From contig NZ_CM001555.1 in the NCBI RefSeq assembly GCF_000275865.1, forward strand, positions 763,606-827,605: a stretch of 64,000 nucleotides of DNA, in the 5' to 3' direction. This DNA comes from Methanofollis liminatans DSM 4140 (lineage in GTDB: Archaea > Halobacteriota > Methanomicrobia > Methanomicrobiales > Methanofollaceae). The translations under genes and the position numbers were made by a program. Of this stretch, positions 33,191 to 42,733 are shown piece after piece (within the stretch, counting starts at the first letter, position 1; every line of letters begins with the position of its first letter). Below the pieces are notes generated by a model, which ran no database searches, was not told the DNA's origin, and saw only the letters and a list, made by a program, of their open reading frames with translations.

Positions 33191-34672
33191 TCACAGCCAC
33201 CGCGGCCACGGCGCCCCGAGCTGCGCCACAAGGTCCCTGATCTCGTCGTGGAGCCCTCTATCCACTCTCAGGAGCACGAGCCCGTAGACGATCCCCCCGA
33301 GACCGACGGCGCCCAGGACGACGAAGACGTTTGAAAGCGGGATCGTGAGGCGATAGAGGAGGATCACCAGGGCCATCGCCCCCGCGGCGAGGAGGATATG
33401 GAGGACCGGCCCGCGCTCGATCTCTACCGGGATCTGTCGTGCGAGGTAGTGGCGGGCGATCGCCACGTTGACGAGCATCGTTGCGAGGGTCGCCACCGCC
33501 GCCCCGACGATCCCGAGGAGGGGGATGAGGGCGAGGTCGAGGAGGATGTTCACGACCGCCGCCGTCCCGGTGGCATAGAAGGATTCGCGTGGCCGGTCGA
33601 TCGCGTTGAGGCACATCGTCTGGAGGTACATGAAGACGTTGACCACCTGCACCAGGAGAAGGACGGCGAGGGCCGGGGCGCCCGCGGCAAAACCCGCGCC
33701 GTAGAAGAAGTAGAGGAGGCGGTCGCCCAGGATCCAGCCGCCGACGGCGACCGGGACGGCGAGGAGGAGGGAGTAGGTGACGGCGCGGGCGAGGGAGAGG
33801 GTGACGCGGTCGAGGGCGCCGTCGGCGTGCCAGCGGCTGATCTTGGGGTAGAGGGTGGTTTGGAGGGCGACCGTGGTGAAGGTGGCAGCTGTGGTGAACT
33901 GGAAGGCGATCCGGTAGACGCCGACGTCGGCTGAGGTCATGTAATAGCCGAGGAGGATCGTGTCGGCGTACGAGAAGACGATGGCGCCGCTGGTGGAAAG
34001 GAAGATCCAGACGGAGAAGGTGAAGAGATTTTTGAGGTGGGCGGTGGTGAAGCGGGCGAGGCGGAGGCGGAGATAGCGGAGGGAGAAGAGGCCGCCGCCG
34101 ATCATTCCGGCGATGAATCCTCCTACCAGGCCGGCGGCGCCGTAGCCGAGGAAGACGGCGATGACCTGGATGAGGACTTTGGCGATGCTGTTGAGGAGGC
34201 CTGCAGTCTGGCTGACGCCGACCATTCCCTCGCCGTAGGTACCGTTCATCGTGACGCCATAGAAGATGCCGACTACCAGGGCGAGAAGGAGCCAGGGGAT
34301 CATGCTGGCGGTCCCTTCAGAGGTGAGGTATTCTCCAAGGGCGAGCACCGCCACCACCGAGGCGGCGAGGAGTGCGAACCTGAGGAAGAGAAACGCGGTG
34401 AAGTAGGCGTTCTGCTCTTTTCCCTCGGAGATCCGTTTGACTGCCGCCCCCCCAAAGCCGCCGTCGCCGATCAGGTTGAAGATCCCAAAGTAGGCGAGGA
34501 AGAGGGAGAAGACGCCGTAGGCGGCCGCCCCGACGGCATGGGCAAAGTACATCGTGGCGATGAAGCCGACGGCGGTGAGGATGAGGGTGGTGCCGAGGCT
34601 GATCAGGCTCTGCCGGCGGACAGGGTCGATGTTCATGAGGCGGGTGAGGGGGATGGTCAACGGCACTGGCAT
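33191..34672 (-). CDS. Polysaccharide flippase (MATE/Wzx-like)
   Basis: A membrane protein of about 493 residues with twelve or more hydrophobic helices in the pattern of the oligosaccharide flippase (MVF/MATE) superfamily. It would move lipid-linked glycan units across the membrane. The helix AVGAAAYGVFSLFLAYFGI with GDGGFGGAAVKRI is typical of the early part. The likely start is ATG 34672; ATG 34636 (MNIDPVRRQS) is also reasonable and closer to usual family length. TTTAATCT about 25 bp upstream may be the promoter element. It faces a dead asparagine synthetase gene. Confidence 0.88.
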   Translation of the reverse strand: MPVPLTIPLTRLMNIDPVRRQSLISLGTTLILTAVGFIATMYFAHAVGAAAYGVFSLFLAYFGIFNLIGDGGFGGAAVKRISEGKEQNAYFTAFLFLRFALLAASVVAVLALGEYLTSEGTASMIPWLLLALVVGIFYGVTMNGTYGEGMVGVSQTAGLLNSIAKVLIQVIAVFLGYGAAGLVGGFIAGMIGGGLFSLRYLRLRLARFTTAHLKNLFTFSVWIFLSTSGAIVFSYADTILLGYYMTSADVGVYRIAFQFTTAATFTTVALQTTLYPKISRWHADGALDRVTLSLARAVTYSLLLAVPVAVGGWILGDRLLYFFYGAGFAAGAPALAVLLLVQVVNVFMYLQTMCLNAIDRPRESFYATGTAAVVNILLDLALIPLLGIVGAAVATLATMLVNVAIARHYLARQIPVEIERGPVLHILLAAGAMALVILLYRLTIPLSNVFVVLGAVGLGGIVYGLVLLRVDRGLHDEIRDLVAQLGAPWPRWL

Positions 34673-34799
34673 ACTTTGGGAGAGGAAGAGATTAAACCCT
34701 GTCGTCTCGTCTGTAGAAACAGTGTGACGGTCTGAATTCTCAGTTCTGTTCTGGTAACCCACAAGATCTTAAGGGAGTCTGCTCCTGCCCCTTAACATA

Positions 34800-36110
34800 C
34801 GCGAAAATACGCGAGAGAAATCTGGCAGCCTAGGTCAGCGTCCCAGTACGGCCGTGGCCAGAACCTGTCTGAGTTCATGATCTCCTCGATGAGGGCGTGG
34901 CGTCCATCTTTCATCCATATATTTTCGAGTGTTACAAAACTCATCTTGCCCATCTGGCACCTGATGTTTTAAGGCATCAGACCATGGATCGCCTATATCA
35001 GGACGCGCTTTGTCACTCTATGCCTGATCTTCTGGTCGAGTGGGAGGGAGGCGAGGTACTCCGCAACCGGGTAGTCGAGGAAGGGGGATATGTGCTTCGA
35101 TACCGAAGGCTCTCGAGTTCCTTTCCTTCGTAGTGGAGGAGGGAAGGGAGGTTTGTGGATCTAATCTCCCAGTAGAACACTTCTGGAGGATGCTGCCATA
35201 ATTGTTGATCACAATGGTATTCCCGCGGAGAAGGGACCAGGGCTCGGAATGCGCGGCGATTTGCTTCATTGCATTCAGAAAGAAACGGCGGTAACGGAGG
35301 CCACCATGCAATCTTTTACTGAGGGGGACGAAAGGATGGGTTTTTAGGATCCTGAAATAGGGAATGATATGCCAGGATCGCTGCCGCCGGGATGTTCGTC
35401 CTCACCCTGTACGGGGCATAGATAGAGAGAGCAGAAGGGTCATCTTGGAGATAGACGAGTTTTTCCAGATTGTGTTTAAACTCCTCTGCCACCTGAGAGG
35501 CAGTTGCCGACCGGTACGTCGCTCCTGAGGCGGAGGTGGACGACGTCGAGAAGGAGAATATGGGGACGAGCAGTGCCCTTTTTATCGTCGGCTCAAGTCA
35601 GGGCGTCTGAAATCCTGAGATCCCCGTAATGGGCCGGAGACCTCTGATACCTCCTTTTTGACGAACATCAAGGGGGCAGGAGGGATCTGAAAGACTTTCT
35701 CTCAATGATTGTTTTAGGCGTATGGTCGAGCACACCCCATGCAAGATAGTCCATCAGCCGCGCATCATTGGGCTGTTTTTCGACACCCGACTGGGCGAAC
35801 AGCGCTTTGATCTCTGAGATGAAGAGGAAGGCGCCGTCGAAGATTGTATAATAGAGGGGTTTGATCCCTAATCTATTTCACGAGCAGAAAAGGAGGTATT
35901 CTCTCTGGCCTTAGAGGGCAAAAGCCCACGTACTATTGAACCTTTCGACAAATGTCGGCTATCAATCTTCATAGACATGGAGGATCACCTCGCTATCTGT
36001 CTGCGAGTGGAAGATGTGGCTAGCGTGGAGCAGATCCTCCTTGATCTCATGGTAGTTTTAGATATCCCCGTTGAAAGCAAACCAGAGGGTTTGTCCTCAT
36101 TGGCCATTGT
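34800..36110 (-). pseudogene. Degraded asparagine synthetase (AsnB) gene
   Basis: Pieces of glutamine-hydrolysing asparagine synthetase run along the minus strand with stops and shifts. Near 36100-35980: FAFNGDI, a stop, NYHEIKEDLLHASH and TDSEVILHVYED. Near 35950-35730, after two stops: FVERFNSTWAFAL, a stop, LGIKPLYYTIFDGAFLFIS, then EIKALFAQSGVEKQPNDARL and YLAWGVLDHTPKTIIE. Near 35530-35400: LRSDVPVGNCLSGG and EEFKHNLEKLVYLQDDP with SIYAPYR. Near 35120: ERNSRAFGIEAHIPL. Near 34850: SDRFWPRPYWDAD. Several stops replace Trp or Tyr codons, for example TAA in NGDIYNY. At least one internal deletion is implied, because the remaining length is well under the 1.8 kb of intact asnB. Such amidotransferases often modify surface polysaccharides. 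Confidence 0.85.
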
Positions 36111-36254
36111 GTTAATTCCTATTAACATACGTGAACATATGATGATATATACAATATCCGCTTTCTAATGTGATACATAATGCTCAAACGTAAAATTTCA
36201 AATATAAAACAACAGAATAACTAAAGGATCCGATTCCCTGGAAAGTAGGTGCAT

Positions 36255-37604
36255 ATGATCATAGGATCTATAAATAAATACATTCAAGAAATCTTCTTGG
36301 AAGGAAAAAAAAACAGAATAAAAAAGGAATATGGTGCCATATCTAACATTTTTGAGATAGGCGAACAAAATACATTCATTGAACAAAGACTCAAAAATCT
36401 TTTGCTTCACGCTTACGAGCATACCAGATATTATCACACGATATTTAATCAAATCGACTTAATTCAAGATGGCAATGTAGATTCATCGCGAATTTCAGAT
36501 ATACCCATTTTAACAAAAGATATTATTCGAGAGAACTATAATGATCTCCTCTCTGACGATTATCAAACAAGAAAATGGTATTACAATTCTTCCGGGGGAT
36601 CGACTGGCGAACCTCTCCGATTAGTACAAGATCATGTTTATTTAAAATGGGGAAATGCAACAAATTATTATTACTATAAGCATATTCTCGATATTGATGA
36701 ACCGAATGTTAAAAAAATATTGCTGTGGGGTTCTGAAAGAGATATCTTCAAGGGAAGTATAGGATTTAAAGCAAAAACTATTAATCAACTCTCGAATACA
36801 AAATTTCTAAATAGTTTCAGAATGACGGAACAAGATATCGAACGGTATATTCATACTATCAATTCATTTAAACCGGAGATCATAAGGGGTTATGCAGGAT
36901 CACTTTATACGTTATGTAGGTATGCAGAAAAGAAAAAATTGTCCCTATATGCCCCAAAAATTATCGTAAGCGCAGCAGAGACATTATCAGACAATATGCG
37001 GAGTACGATTGAATCCAATTTTGGGACAAGAGTATATAATTTCTATGGGTCGAGAGAAGTCAGTAACATAGCAGGTGAATGTAAAGAGGGGCTAATGCAC
37101 CTATTTATGTTTTGGAATTATTTAGAACTCTTAGATAGCCAAAATAGACCCGTTAGTTGCGGTGAAGAGGGAAAAGTTGTCATAACAAATCTTTTCAATT
37201 ATTCAATGCCTTTAATTAGATATGAAATAGGCGATACTGCGATATTAGGTCCAGATGTGTGCTTTTGTGGAAATCTATTACCTACATTAAAAAAAATAGT
37301 GGGGAGAGTAACAGATCATTTTGTTTTAAAAGATGGTACCACTATCCATGGGGAATATTTTACACACTTATTTTATCTTAAAGATTGGATTGAAATGTTT
37401 CAAGTAATACAAGAAGATTATAAAACAATACGTATCCTTATAGTAATCTCGTCCGAAAGAAACCAAAAAGATCAAAAGGACATCGAATCAAAAATTAAAC
37501 TAGTCATGGGATCAGAGTGCAAGGTGATCTGGGATATAGTTGACGATATTCCCAAAACATCAAGTGGGAAATATCTGTATACAAAATCCTTGGTGTGGCG
37601 ATAA
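36255..37604 (+). CDS. PaaK/CapK-like AMP-forming ligase
   Basis: A 449-residue adenylate-forming enzyme of the PaaK/CapK-type found in polysaccharide clusters. The AMP-binding signature is YYNSSGGSTGEPLRLV (about residues 114-129), and YNFYGSREVSNIAGEC fits the second nucleotide motif. The substrate is unknown; these enzymes may activate acids added to surface glycans. The gene is markedly AT-rich compared with the core genome. The ATG at 36255 is preferred over GTG 36249 because GGTG lies seven bases before it. It is followed after four bases by the DUF362 gene, forming a two-gene unit. Confidence 0.85.
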   Translation: MIIGSINKYIQEIFLEGKKNRIKKEYGAISNIFEIGEQNTFIEQRLKNLLLHAYEHTRYYHTIFNQIDLIQDGNVDSSRISDIPILTKDIIRENYNDLLSDDYQTRKWYYNSSGGSTGEPLRLVQDHVYLKWGNATNYYYYKHILDIDEPNVKKILLWGSERDIFKGSIGFKAKTINQLSNTKFLNSFRMTEQDIERYIHTINSFKPEIIRGYAGSLYTLCRYAEKKKLSLYAPKIIVSAAETLSDNMRSTIESNFGTRVYNFYGSREVSNIAGECKEGLMHLFMFWNYLELLDSQNRPVSCGEEGKVVITNLFNYSMPLIRYEIGDTAILGPDVCFCGNLLPTLKKIVGRVTDHFVLKDGTTIHGEYFTHLFYLKDWIEMFQVIQEDYKTIRILIVISSERNQKDQKDIESKIKLVMGSECKVIWDIVDDIPKTSSGKYLYTKSLVWR

Positions 37605-37608
37605 ATAA

Positions 37609-39066
37609 ATGGAAGACGTAGCAGTCGTACAGGATTCAGGTATAGACTATTGCCGAGAAGCACCCTTCCATCCTTCAGTTAAATACTCAGAATATCCCTT
37701 TCAAAATTATAGCAGGGTAAATTTGGTATACAATGCAGTCCGAATGCTATTTCTCCGCTTGGGTCTAGATAGGGAGCATTACAACACTAAAGACTGGAAT
37801 CCACTGGGTCAACTGATCTCACCAGGAGATGCTGTAGTCATAAAACCCAACCTAGTCCGCCAATATAATCCCAAAGGCAGTATGGATGCACAGATCACCC
37901 ATGGATCAGTTATCAGAGCGGTCCTCGACTACGTTTATCTGTCTCTCAAAGGGGAGGGATCCATCACTGTTGGCGACGCCCCTGTTCAAAGTTGTAACTT
38001 TGAAGACGTCGTAAAGATTGCCGGAGTTGATAAAATTGTTGAATATTATAATTTAAATGCAGAGGTGAAAGTTAGGTTAATCGATTTTCGGAAATATACG
38101 GGGTATCCTCAGATCTCTGGAATGATGGCGCGAACCGAACTTCTTGGGGACCCAGAAGGCTATACACTCGTCGATTTAGGTAAGTTTTCTGAATTTTCAG
38201 GTAAGGATGATGACTGGAAGAAATTCCGAGTTACAAACTATGATAGTGAGGCAATGCAAAAATATCATAACGACAATAGCCATAGTTATCTTGTCGCAAA
38301 TAGCGTCCTTCATGCCAATGTTATAATCAATCTTCCCAAGTTGAAAACACATCGGAAGGCTGGTATGACCTGCGCTCTGAAAAATATGGTAGGGATCATC
38401 GGGTCAAAGGACTGTCTACCGCACCATCGAATAGGGGCGCGAAACGATGGAGGGGACGAGTACTTACACAAAGATCCACGGAAAAGCGCACTCACCAGGT
38501 TACATGAAATTCAGGACACGACGAAAAATTCAGTAGTTGGAGCACTCGGACGGGTAGGAGAATATGTCATTCGTGGAACACAGTGTATCATCCCCTCTTC
38601 TGATATTTATAATGAAGGAAGTTGGTACGGAAATGATACAATTCCTCGAACAATTGTGGATATAAATAAAATTCTATTATTTGCTAATAAAAATGGCTTA
38701 TTAGAAGTGAATCGTCAGAGAAAGGTATTTACTATCGTTGATGCTATCGTCGCTGGTGAAAGAGAAGGCCCCTTGGAGCCTAGCCCAAAATCTATTGGAA
38801 CATTGGTTGTCGGAGAAAATTCTGTTGCTGTTGACCTTGTGTGCAGTCAGATTATGGGCTTTGACTACCACATAATTCCAACTTTAAATTATGCACAGTC
38901 ATCTCAAAAGCTCAAGATCTGCGGAGATCTGGCTGATACTATTCAGGTCCATGGGGATGAAGTCATTAAACTGAGCGAAGTATTTGAGCGCTATGGGCAT
39001 CAATTCTGCCCAACATCAGGATGGAGGGGGCATATAGAACATGAATCTATGGAGGACTTAGATTAA
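37609..39066 (+). CDS. DUF362-family protein
   Basis: A 485-residue protein of the DUF362 family. NLPKLKTHRKAGMTCALKNMVGI is the family signature; some relatives have an additional ferredoxin domain, which is absent here. VIKPNLVRQYNP and VGDAPVQSC near residues 78-130 are other conserved blocks. The reaction is not established. In many bacteria and archaea DUF362 genes sit in polysaccharide or lipid-glycan clusters, as here beside PaaK, glycosyltransferases and epimerases. It starts four bases after the PaaK gene stop. Base composition is AT-rich but less extreme than in the PaaK gene. Confidence 0.85.
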   Translation: MEDVAVVQDSGIDYCREAPFHPSVKYSEYPFQNYSRVNLVYNAVRMLFLRLGLDREHYNTKDWNPLGQLISPGDAVVIKPNLVRQYNPKGSMDAQITHGSVIRAVLDYVYLSLKGEGSITVGDAPVQSCNFEDVVKIAGVDKIVEYYNLNAEVKVRLIDFRKYTGYPQISGMMARTELLGDPEGYTLVDLGKFSEFSGKDDDWKKFRVTNYDSEAMQKYHNDNSHSYLVANSVLHANVIINLPKLKTHRKAGMTCALKNMVGIIGSKDCLPHHRIGARNDGGDEYLHKDPRKSALTRLHEIQDTTKNSVVGALGRVGEYVIRGTQCIIPSSDIYNEGSWYGNDTIPRTIVDINKILLFANKNGLLEVNRQRKVFTIVDAIVAGEREGPLEPSPKSIGTLVVGENSVAVDLVCSQIMGFDYHIIPTLNYAQSSQKLKICGDLADTIQVHGDEVIKLSEVFERYGHQFCPTSGWRGHIEHESMEDLD

Positions 39067-39370
39067 CCTCCCATCTGAGATGCGCCATTTATAAACCATT
39101 TATATCTGGCTGGTATTGATCGAGTGGTTTTTTGAAGTCTTCTATGGAATATTGAGGATCCTATGCCGGAGATCTGGTTTCAGATGAGATTCTACGACAA
39201 TCTAAAGGTTATATTGGAAAAAAATCCTATATACTGGCGCAGGCTCTGGAACTCTATTGGGGAGACTTCCCCGAGCGATAGCAGTATAACAAATTTAAAT
39301 ATTTTTGGATCATTCTTCAGAAAATGCATTATATAAAGTCGAATTACTTATTCATAACGTGTACAAAAAA
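39067..39370. other. AT-rich intergenic stretch with small ORF
   Basis: The stretch holds TTTATAAACCATTTATAT near 39089-39108, which reads as tandem TATA-like elements. A 57-codon ORF (39163..39336) begins MPEIWFQMRFYDNLKVILEK and has a GAGG five bases before its ATG; I do not recognise it. It may be a small gene or the remains of a larger one. The glycosyltransferase at 39371 follows. Confidence 0.35.
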
Positions 39371-40462
39371 ATGAGAATTGCACTTCTTGTAATGATGTTC
39401 CCTCCAAAAAACCTTGGAGGCACAGAAATAGCATCATATAATATAGCGAAACATCTCGCTCGAAGAAATCATGAAGTCCATGTGATTACATCTTCTGATC
39501 CCGGAGTTCCTAATTATAAATCTGAATCCGGTTTTTTTATTCATCGCACAGTTCTAAATCATACGAAATATATTGGAATAGTATTATTTGCTATTACTAG
39601 CATGATTCAAGTTACAAAGATCCGTCCTGATATAATTCATGCACAGAACATAACCATGGGCATGATCGCATTTTTTGGAAAAAAATTTTTCAAAATACCA
39701 TATGTTGTATGGGGAAGAGGATCTGATGTCCACTTACAATGGAAGTTTAAAAAATATGTATCAAAAATAGTACTAAACAATGCAGATGTAAGTATCGCAC
39801 TCTCTCAAAATATGAAGGACGAGATGCAAAAACTCTCAAAAAAGGACATATATGTTATACCAAATGGGATTGATCCAGCAATATTCAAAGAATCAAAAGT
39901 CAAAAAAGATTACACTGGAACAAAAATAATCTATGTGGGTTCATTATTACCTATAAAAGGAGTTAAATATCTCATCAAAGCAATGCAGATTCTTCATCCA
40001 ACAAATCCAGATATTCATCTTACAATCGTTGGAGATGGTAGTGATCGTAGATCTCTCGAACAAATGGTACATGAATACGCCCTTGTGCAGAACATCAGTT
40101 TTGTGGGCAAATTACCTCACAAAGATATACCACAGTGGCTATGCAACAATAATATTCTTGTTTTACCAAGTAATTCTGAAGGTATGCCGAACGTCCTTCT
40201 TGAAGCTATGGCAGCAGGACTCCCCGTTGTTGCCACAAATGTAGGCGGTATACCGGATATCATCAAGAATAAAAGAAATGGATATCTTGTTGAACCTAAA
40301 AACCCACAAGAAATTGCAGAAAAAATCCAATATCTGATCAATAACTCTCAGATGCGCAAGATCATATCCGAACAAAATAAAATGGACAGTCAGAGATACA
40401 ACTGGAACAATATCGTTCAAAATTTGGATTCTCTCTATTCGAAAGTATTAAAAACAGATTAA
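39371..40462 (+). CDS. Family 4 glycosyltransferase
   Basis: A 363-residue GT4-type glycosyltransferase with two Rossmann domains. It starts MRIALLVMMFPPKNLGGTEI at ATG 39371; the frame upstream is longer but adds a non-family segment. The donor-binding C-terminal half has YVGSLLPIKGVKYLIKAM, LTIVGDGSDRRSLE and SNSEGMPNVLLEAMAAGLPV, the last containing the ExxxxxxxE motif (E to E) of the family. It probably adds a sugar to a lipid-linked surface glycan. The gene is AT-rich like its neighbours upstream. Confidence 0.92.
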   Translation: MRIALLVMMFPPKNLGGTEIASYNIAKHLARRNHEVHVITSSDPGVPNYKSESGFFIHRTVLNHTKYIGIVLFAITSMIQVTKIRPDIIHAQNITMGMIAFFGKKFFKIPYVVWGRGSDVHLQWKFKKYVSKIVLNNADVSIALSQNMKDEMQKLSKKDIYVIPNGIDPAIFKESKVKKDYTGTKIIYVGSLLPIKGVKYLIKAMQILHPTNPDIHLTIVGDGSDRRSLEQMVHEYALVQNISFVGKLPHKDIPQWLCNNNILVLPSNSEGMPNVLLEAMAAGLPVVATNVGGIPDIIKNKRNGYLVEPKNPQEIAEKIQYLINNSQMRKIISEQNKMDSQRYNWNNIVQNLDSLYSKVLKTD

Positions 40463-40574
40463 GTCTATCCTATGCCAGATCGCCAACCTATATTCCGTTA
40501 TCCTCCATCTCGACTACATTACAGACGACTAAACTCCTAAACTCTGCAGTAACAACAGTGATGACATTCATCGT

Positions 40575-41825
40575 TCAGACTCTCTGATAATAATATCCAG
40601 CACGAACCGCTATCTCACCATTGAATATCCCTCGGACATCAATAAGAACAGGGCTTTCATTCATGAAACTCCCTATATCATCCAGAGACATCTTCCTGAA
40701 CCGGTCATGGGCGACGACCACAATGACACAGTCCATTCTGATATTCAAATTGTCCACAGTCTTTACACCAAAGCCCTCAATCTGATCGTCTGACAGAAGT
40801 GGATCATAACCATAAACGTCCACATCGAACTCCTTGAGTTCGTGGATCATCTCGCTGACCGGGCTCTCCCTGGTGTCCGGGACGTTCTCCTTGTAGGTGA
40901 GGCCCATGATCAGTACCTTCGAGTCCCTGATCACCTTGCCAGCCCGGTTCAACTCCTTGATCGCCATATCGGCGACATGCCCGGGCATGGAGTCGTTGAT
41001 CGCACGCCCGGCCAGGATCACTTGGGGGTGGTAGCCGAGTTCCTGCGCCTTGTAGACGAGGTAGTAGGGGTCGACCGGGATGCAGTGGCCGCCGACGAGG
41101 CCGGGGCGGTACTGGTGGAAGTTCCATTTGGTGCCGGCAGCCTTTATGACCTCCTGGGTGTCGATGCCCATCTTGTGGAAGATGAGAGAGAGTTCGTTCA
41201 TAAGGGCGATGTTCAGGTCGCGCTGTATGTTTTCGATCACCTTCGCCGCCTCGGCAGTCCTGATGTCGGGGGCGCGGTAGACGGTGGTGATGAGGCCGTA
41301 GAGGTCGGCCAGGGTGTCGCCGGACTCGGTGTCCATGCCTGCGACGATCTTGGTGATCTTCGCGAGTTCGTGGGCTTCGTCTCCGGGGTTGATCCGCTCG
41401 GGGGAGTAGCCGACCTTGAAGTCCTTCCCGCAGACAAGGCCTGACTCCTGTTCGAGGATTGGCCTGACAATCTCGTCGGTGACACCGGGGTACACCGTCG
41501 ACTCCAGGACGACGATCGCACCGGGCTTGAGGTTATGGCCGACAGTGTGCGCCGCCGACTCGACAAAGTATAGGTCCGGCTCCTTGGTCTTCTTCACCGG
41601 CGTCGGGACGCAGATGGAGACGAAGTCCGCCTTTTTGATCTCTTTTGGATCTGAGGTCACGTGCAGCGGTGCCTTGGTAGTCTCGGCGATGTGCCGCGCT
41701 TTTTCCTCGACGATCTCGTAGCCGATGGTGTTGATCTTCTGTGCAAATGCTTCTGCAAGGGGCAGGCCTACATAGCCGAGCCCGACGACGCAGACGGTCT
41801 TATCCTTCAGTGATTCCTGAACCAT
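40575..41825 (-). CDS. Nucleotide-sugar dehydrogenase (WecC/TviB-like)
   Basis: A 416-residue UDP-sugar dehydrogenase oxidising C6 to a carboxylate in two NAD-dependent steps. The NAD motif is VVGLGYVGLPLAEAF (about residues 13-27). The catalytic cysteine lies in GLVGGHCIPVDPYYL, and GYSPERINPGDE is the substrate loop shared by UDP-ManNAc and UDP-GlcNAc dehydrogenases. With WecB (29584..30639) it could make UDP-ManNAcA. With the overlapping epimerase (19 bases) it could make UDP-GlcNAcA and then UDP-GalNAcA, as in TviB/TviC. Sequence alone does not decide. Confidence 0.9.
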   Translation of the reverse strand: MVQESLKDKTVCVVGLGYVGLPLAEAFAQKINTIGYEIVEEKARHIAETTKAPLHVTSDPKEIKKADFVSICVPTPVKKTKEPDLYFVESAAHTVGHNLKPGAIVVLESTVYPGVTDEIVRPILEQESGLVCGKDFKVGYSPERINPGDEAHELAKITKIVAGMDTESGDTLADLYGLITTVYRAPDIRTAEAAKVIENIQRDLNIALMNELSLIFHKMGIDTQEVIKAAGTKWNFHQYRPGLVGGHCIPVDPYYLVYKAQELGYHPQVILAGRAINDSMPGHVADMAIKELNRAGKVIRDSKVLIMGLTYKENVPDTRESPVSEMIHELKEFDVDVYGYDPLLSDDQIEGFGVKTVDNLNIRMDCVIVVVAHDRFRKMSLDDIGSFMNESPVLIDVRGIFNGEIAVRAGYYYQRV

Positions 41826-42733
41826 GCGATTGTCTCCTTGAGTCCTGCTTTGAGGTCATACTGCGGTGCATACCCGAACGCTGCCTGTGCCCGGGAGATG
41901 TCGGCGAGGGAGTCCCGCACGTCGCCCGGTCGGGGCGCTTCGTGGACCGGTTCGACGTCTGTGCCCACGATCTCCATGATGGTGCGGGCGAGCGTCAGGA
42001 GGTCGATCCGCTCCCCGCAGGCGATGTTGAAGGCGCCCTGCGCATCGTTCTCCATCGATTTTATGTTGGCCTGGACGACGTTTTTGATATAGGTGAAGTC
42101 GCGGGTCTGTCCTCCGTCGCCGTAGATCACCGGCGGCCGGCCGGCCAGGATCTGCTTCACGAAGTTCGGGATGACCGCGGCGTACTGGGAGTTCGGGTCC
42201 TGGTGCGGGCCGAAGACATTGAAGTACCTGAGGCAGACGGTCTGGAGGCCGTAGAGGTCGGAGAAGACCGACGCATAGTACTCGTCGGCGATCTTCGAGA
42301 CGGCGTACGGGGAGAGGGGGCTCGGGATCATGCCCTCGTGCTTCGGGAGGGTGGGTGTGTTGCCGTAGACCGACGAAGAGGAGGCCATCACGACCTTCCT
42401 GACGCCTGCGTCGCGGGCCGCGAGGAGGACGTTTAAGGTGCCGGTGACATTTGCCTCATGCGTTGCCATCGGGTTCTTTACGGAGCGCTGGACGCTCGGG
42501 AGGGCGGCCTGGTGGAAGACGCCGTCGGCGTCCGTGAAGAGATTCTCAAGGAGGGGTGTGTCGTTGATGTCGCCCCTGACGAATGCCACATCTCCCCTCT
42601 TGATGAGCCCTTGGAGATTCTCCATCCGCCCAGTGGAAATATTGTCAAGGATGATCACGTCATGGTGTTGCGCAAGTTCTTCAGAGAGGTTTGAACCTAT
42701 AAACCCGGCGCCTCCGGTGATTATATATTTCAT
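41807..42733 (-). CDS. NAD-dependent UDP-sugar 4-epimerase (WbpP/VipB-like)
   Basis: A 308-residue extended SDR. It starts MKYIITGGAGFIGSNL at ATG 42733, with the nucleotide motif intact, unlike its paralogue at 9953..10888. SSSVYGNTP, SPYAVSKIADEYY (catalytic Y and K) and FNVFGPHQDPNSQYAAVIP mark the WbpP/VipB group that acts on UDP-GlcNAc or UDP-GlcNAcA. Its 3' end overlaps the dehydrogenase gene by 19 bases. Pathway partner: the dehydrogenase. The GC-rich gene contrasts with AT-rich sequence on its upstream side. Confidence 0.9.
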   Translation of the reverse strand: MKYIITGGAGFIGSNLSEELAQHHDVIILDNISTGRMENLQGLIKRGDVAFVRGDINDTPLLENLFTDADGVFHQAALPSVQRSVKNPMATHEANVTGTLNVLLAARDAGVRKVVMASSSSVYGNTPTLPKHEGMIPSPLSPYAVSKIADEYYASVFSDLYGLQTVCLRYFNVFGPHQDPNSQYAAVIPNFVKQILAGRPPVIYGDGGQTRDFTYIKNVVQANIKSMENDAQGAFNIACGERIDLLTLARTIMEIVGTDVEPVHEAPRPGDVRDSLADISRAQAAFGYAPQYDLKAGLKETIAWFRNH

